The notes below the pieces were generated by a model that had not been told where the DNA came from, made no database searches, and worked only from the letters and a program-made list of their open reading frames with translations. DNA of 8,142 bases. It comes from Chitinophaga pinensis. Lineage in GTDB: Bacteria; Bacteroidota; Bacteroidia; UKL13-3. The position numbers and the translations under genes are program-made. This document shows, piece by piece, positions 5,340 through 8,142 of the stretch. The first letter of the stretch is position 1. Each line of letters opens with the position of its first letter. Location: positions 1 through 8,142 of the forward strand of contig CAMCQX010000056.1 in the NCBI GenBank assembly GCA_945876985.1. The letters run 5' to 3'.

Positions 5340-7754
5340 ATGTTTGTATTAAAAAGAAACGGCAAAATAGAAAGTGTTAAGTTTGATAAAGTAACTGCTC
5401 GTATTGAAAAATTGAGTTACAGCTTAAGCCCATTAATTGACCCAATTGATGTAGCTAAAAAAGTAGTTCAAGGAATATATGATGGCGTACCAACTACTGA
5501 ACTAGATAATTTAGCTGCTGAAACTGCTGCTTCATTAACTACCAAACATCCTGATTATGCACTTTTGGCAAGTAGAATTGCAATAAGCAATTTACATAAA
5601 AATACCTTGAAGTCATTTTCAGAAACAATGGAAAAATTGTATAACTACACCGATATAGGAAGTGGTAAAAGAATTCCATTATTAGCTGAAGATGTGTTTG
5701 AAATTATTCAAGCCAATGCTGAATTACTTGACAGTACAATTATATACGACCGTGACTTTGCTTTTGATTATTTTGGTTTTAAAACACTAGAAAAAGCATA
5801 TTTATTACGCATAGACGGTAAAGTAGCTGAACGTCCTCAACACATGTATATGCGTGTGGCAATTGGCATTCACAAAAACGATATTGAAAACGTTATAAAA
5901 ACTTATAACTTAATGAGTGAACGTTGGTTTACTCATGCTACTCCTACCCTATTTAATGCTGGTTCACCAAAACCACAAATGAGTAGTTGCTTTTTGTTAA
6001 CCATGAAAGATGATAGCATTGAAGGCATTTACGATACGTTGAAACAAACAGCAAAAATATCGCAAAGTGCTGGAGGAATTGGATTAGCTATTCATAACAT
6101 AAGAGCAACTGGAAGTTATATTGGTGGAACCAACGGAACTAGTAATGGAATTGTTCCTATGTTACGTGTGTTCAATGATACTGCTCGTTATGTTGATCAA
6201 GGAGGCGGAAAACGTAAAGGTGCTTTCGCAATATATTTAGAGCCTTGGCATGCTGATGTTTTTGCTTTTCTGGATTTACGTAAAAACCATGGTAAAGAGG
6301 AAATGCGCGCCCGTGATTTATTTTATGCATTATGGATTTGCGATTTATTTATGAAACGTGTAGAAGACAATGGCGAATGGAGTTTATTTTGTCCTAATGA
6401 AGCACCTGGATTAAGTGATTGTTGGGGTGAAGAATTTGAAACGCTTTACACCAAATATGAAGTTGAAGGAAAAGCACGTAGAACTATAAAAGCACAAGAT
6501 TTATGGTTTGCTATCATGGAATCGCAAATAGAAACTGGCACACCTTATATGCTATACAAAGATGCTGCGAACAGAAAAAGCAATCAACAGAATTTAGGAA
6601 CCATAAAAAGCAGTAATTTATGTACTGAAATTATGGAATTTACCAGCCCTGATGAAGTAGCAGTTTGTAACTTAGCATCTATTGCATTGCCACGCTTTGT
6701 GATTGATGGTAAGTTTGATCATCAAAAATTATATGAAGTAACCTATCAAGTAACGCTAAATTTAAATAAAATAATTGACAACAATTATTATCCAGTAGAA
6801 GAAGCAAGAAACTCCAACTTAAGGCATCGTCCTATTGGATTAGGAATTCAAGGTTTGGCCGATGTGTTCATTATGTTGCGCATGCCTTTTGAAAGTGATG
6901 CTGCCAAGGAAATGAACAAAAATATTTTTGAAACCATCTATTTTGCAGCCATGACAGCTAGTAAAGATATTGCAAAAAGAGAAGGTGCTTACCAAACATT
7001 TAAAGGTTCACCTTTATCAAAAGGAATATTCCAATTTGATATGTGGGATGTGAGTGCTACTGAAAACTGGAATTGGGAAGCATTGCGCGCAGAAGTAATA
7101 GAACATGGCGTAAGAAACTCATTATTAGTTGCGCCTATGCCAACCGCTTCTACATCGCAAATATTGGGTAATAACGAATGTTTTGAGCCATATACATCAA
7201 ATATTTATACGCGTAGGGTATTAAGTGGCGAGTTTGTAGTGGTAAATAAACATTTGTTAAAGGATTTAGTTCAATTAGGACTTTGGACCAACGACATGAA
7301 AAATAAAATTATTGCTAATAATGGTTCTGTTCAAAACATTCACGAAATACCCGAAGACTTAAAAGAATTATACAAAACAGTTTGGGAAATAAAACAACGT
7401 AACTTAATTGATATGGCTGCCGATAGAGGAGCTTATATCTGTCAATCGCAATCGTTAAATTTATTTGTAGATAGCCCGAGCACTTCAAAACTAACGTCTA
7501 TGCATTTTTATGCTTGGAAAAAAGGATTAAAAACTGGTATGTATTATTTACGCTCACAAGCTGCCACACAAGCAGTTCAGTTTACTATTGAAAAACAAGG
7601 TACAAACGACATGGAACCATTGGTTCCGGTAATTGAAAACGAAACAATAGTAAATGCAAATGTACCTATTGGTAATAATGTAGATGAAATAACAACTGAT
7701 TTTACAGGGCAAACTTGTACCATGGAAGAAGGTTGTGTTACTTGCAGTGCATAA
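5340..7754 (+). CDS. nrdA: Ribonucleoside-diphosphate reductase class Ia, alpha subunit (R1)
   Basis: The large catalytic subunit, reducing ribonucleoside diphosphates to deoxyribonucleotides with NrdB and a thioredoxin- or glutaredoxin-type donor. At 804 residues it is close to human RRM1 (792) and collinear with it. Residues 1-92 form the ATP-cone that senses the ATP/dATP ratio ([18 protein letters not shown] at the start), so overall activity control is expected. Catalytic residues are present: C217 (SSCFLL) and C443 (AVCNLAS) as the redox pair, thiyl cysteine C428 with N426 and E430 (SSNLCTE), and radical-path tyrosines Y735 and Y736 (GMYYLRSQ). Loop-2 type specificity sequence [12 protein letters not shown] is at 245-256. 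The C-terminal swinging arm ends in CVTC (C799, C802), which re-reduces the active site. No intein, intron or frameshift interrupts it. It follows nrdB in the order B-A. The ATG directly follows the heptamer repeat, without a Shine-Dalgarno sequence. It ends with tandem stops TAATAA. Confidence 0.98.
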   Translation: MFVLKRNGKIESVKFDKVTARIEKLSYSLSPLIDPIDVAKKVVQGIYDGVPTTELDNLAAETAASLTTKHPDYALLASRIAISNLHKNTLKSFSETMEKLYNYTDIGSGKRIPLLAEDVFEIIQANAELLDSTIIYDRDFAFDYFGFKTLEKAYLLRIDGKVAERPQHMYMRVAIGIHKNDIENVIKTYNLMSERWFTHATPTLFNAGSPKPQMSSCFLLTMKDDSIEGIYDTLKQTAKISQSAGGIGLAIHNIRATGSYIGGTNGTSNGIVPMLRVFNDTARYVDQGGGKRKGAFAIYLEPWHADVFAFLDLRKNHGKEEMRARDLFYALWICDLFMKRVEDNGEWSLFCPNEAPGLSDCWGEEFETLYTKYEVEGKARRTIKAQDLWFAIMESQIETGTPYMLYKDAANRKSNQQNLGTIKSSNLCTEIMEFTSPDEVAVCNLASIALPRFVIDGKFDHQKLYEVTYQVTLNLNKIIDNNYYPVEEARNSNLRHRPIGLGIQGLADVFIMLRMPFESDAAKEMNKNIFETIYFAAMTASKDIAKREGAYQTFKGSPLSKGIFQFDMWDVSATENWNWEALRAEVIEHGVRNSLLVAPMPTASTSQILGNNECFEPYTSNIYTRRVLSGEFVVVNKHLLKDLVQLGLWTNDMKNKIIANNGSVQNIHEIPEDLKELYKTVWEIKQRNLIDMAADRGAYICQSQSLNLFVDSPSTSKLTSMHFYAWKKGLKTGMYYLRSQAATQAVQFTIEKQGTNDMEPLVPVIENETIVNANVPIGNNVDEITTDFTGQTCTMEEGCVTCSA

Positions 7755-7758
7755 TAAA

Positions 7759-7840
7759 CAGCTGGCTTCTGGCTGGTAACTGAGCTTGTTGAAGTGGTGT
7801 TCGTCTTGAGGAAACGTCATGCTGTAAGCATCTTCCTTGA
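7759..7840. repeat. Probable degenerate dispersed intergenic repeat with hairpin
   Basis: This patch between the nrdA stop and its terminator is clearly more GC-rich than the surrounding intergenic DNA. It begins with a short internal duplication (GCTGG-CTTCT-GGCTGG, 7761-7776). It includes CTGAGCTTGTTGAAG (7780-7794), one base from CTGAGCTTGTCGAAG, a sequence I recall as a frequent dispersed intergenic element in Bacteroidota genomes, usually next to GTCATGCTG; GTCATGCTG itself occurs here at 7816-7824. The right part can fold: AGGAA (7809-7813) pairs with TTCCT (7833-7837), and ATGCT (7819-7823) with AGCAT (7827-7831) around GTA. No coding potential is apparent. Assignment to a dispersed family rests on recall and cannot be tested within one window. 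Confidence 0.5.
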
Positions 7841-7868
7841 ATTACTAACCAACATGTAATTACAATAT

Positions 7869-7908
7869 AAAAAATCTCAGTAACGAATTGTTATTGGGAT
7901 TTTTTTTT
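7869..7908 (+). terminator. Intrinsic terminator of the nrdBA unit
   Basis: A 16-bp stem (7869-7884 with 7890-7905), containing two G-U pairs (7880/7894 and 7877/7897), closes a 5-base loop (GAATT). It ends in an eight-base T-run (7901-7908). It lies about 115 bp after the nrdA stop, with the repeat-like patch between, so that patch is probably transcribed as the 3' end of the nrdBA message. Confidence 0.88.
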
Positions 7909-8075
7909 AATATCAATCGTGAAAATAAGGCTGTTTAAAACGTTGAAACAATAAAAAAAGTACTGACATATTGAATGAATTAAGTAATTTCAAAAAAGTT
8001 AAAAATAAAATTTTCATGCTTTTAAAACTTAAATAACTTAATCTTGTTTAACTATATAAATTAAATAAAAAAACT
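7909..8075. other. A/T-rich intergenic region before the last gene
   Basis: These 167 bp lie between the nrdBA terminator and the 8076 start codon; with the repeat and terminator they make up the 321-bp non-coding stretch after nrdA. I see no gene here. TAATCTTG at 8039-8046 differs at one position from the Bacteroidota -7 element TAnnTTTG and lies 29 bp before the start codon, a plausible place. No TTG sits at the matching -33 position, so it remains a weak promoter candidate. Confidence 0.4.
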
Positions 8076-8142
8076 ATGTTCAAAAAATTTACTACCACAG
8101 ATAAATTGTTATTTATTGCTTCATTTCTTTCATTAATATTTT
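8076..8142 (+). CDS. N-terminus of an unidentified probable membrane protein, truncated by window end
   Basis: An ATG at 8076 opens a frame that stays open to the window edge for 22 codons. The peptide starts MFKKFTTTDK and continues with a hydrophobic run (LLFIASFLSLIF). A short positively charged head followed by a hydrophobic stretch suggests an N-terminal transmembrane helix or, less likely, a signal peptide. An in-frame TAA at 8049-8051 limits upstream extension. It follows the nrdBA terminator, so it should have its own promoter. Too little is visible to name a family. Confidence 0.55.
   Translation, partial: MFKKFTTTDKLLFIASFLSLIF

Noticed and set aside
7554..7820. Minus-strand open frame over the 3' end of nrdA and the repeat patch
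   Set aside because: It is mostly antisense to the conserved NrdA C-terminus, with a Cys/Phe/His-rich peptide that resembles no family.
7780..7840. tRNA, small-RNA or riboswitch reading of the structured patch after nrdA
   Set aside because: There is no cloverleaf, no anticodon arm and no recognised aptamer core, and it is downstream of rather than before a gene on the same transcript; a decayed repeat explains it better.

Overview
This AT-rich window most likely comes from the chromosome of a member of the Bacteroidota. Three things point there. It encodes PorQ, a component of the type IX secretion system found in that phylum. The start codons are preceded by A/T-rich leaders with no purine-rich Shine-Dalgarno sequence. 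The ribonucleotide reductase and the Cmk Walker A variant also look like Bacteroidota forms. I cannot name a genus. All recognisable genes are housekeeping or cell-envelope genes, and I see no transposase, integrase, CRISPR array, tRNA, rRNA or phage gene.

Layout. Bases 1-524 hold the C-terminal part of a membrane fatty acyl desaturase (+ strand). It converges, with only 6 bp between stop codons, on a two-gene minus-strand unit at 2260-531: porQ followed by cmk, with TAA and ATG sharing one base. A 190-bp divergent intergenic region (2261-2450) contains a perfect inverted repeat and separates porQ from a PiT-family phosphate transporter (2451-3851, +), which ends in a strong intrinsic terminator (3874-3905). 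A 320-bp AT-rich non-coding stretch follows, with small operator-like inverted repeats. Next comes the class Ia ribonucleotide reductase pair: nrdB (4227-5198) and then nrdA (5340-7754). The 141-bp spacer between them ends in five perfect copies of the heptamer TAATTCA, directly against the nrdA start codon. After nrdA lie a more GC-rich patch that looks like a degenerate dispersed intergenic repeat (7759-7840), an intrinsic terminator (7869-7908), and the first 22 codons of a probable membrane protein running off the end (8076-8142).

How the genes work together. NrdA and NrdB form one enzyme that makes deoxyribonucleotides from ribonucleoside diphosphates. Both resemble the eukaryotic-type class Ia subunits, and every catalytic residue I checked is present. 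Cmk supplies CDP and dCDP to the same nucleotide pool, but it sits in a separate transcription unit with porQ. The desaturase (lipid fluidity), PorQ (outer-membrane secretion and attachment complex) and PiT (phosphate uptake) have no evident functional link to each other.

I looked for an undescribed system and did not find a convincing one. The most unusual signals are non-coding: the heptamer array at the nrdA start, the structured repeat after nrdA, and the inverted repeats before pit and nrdB.
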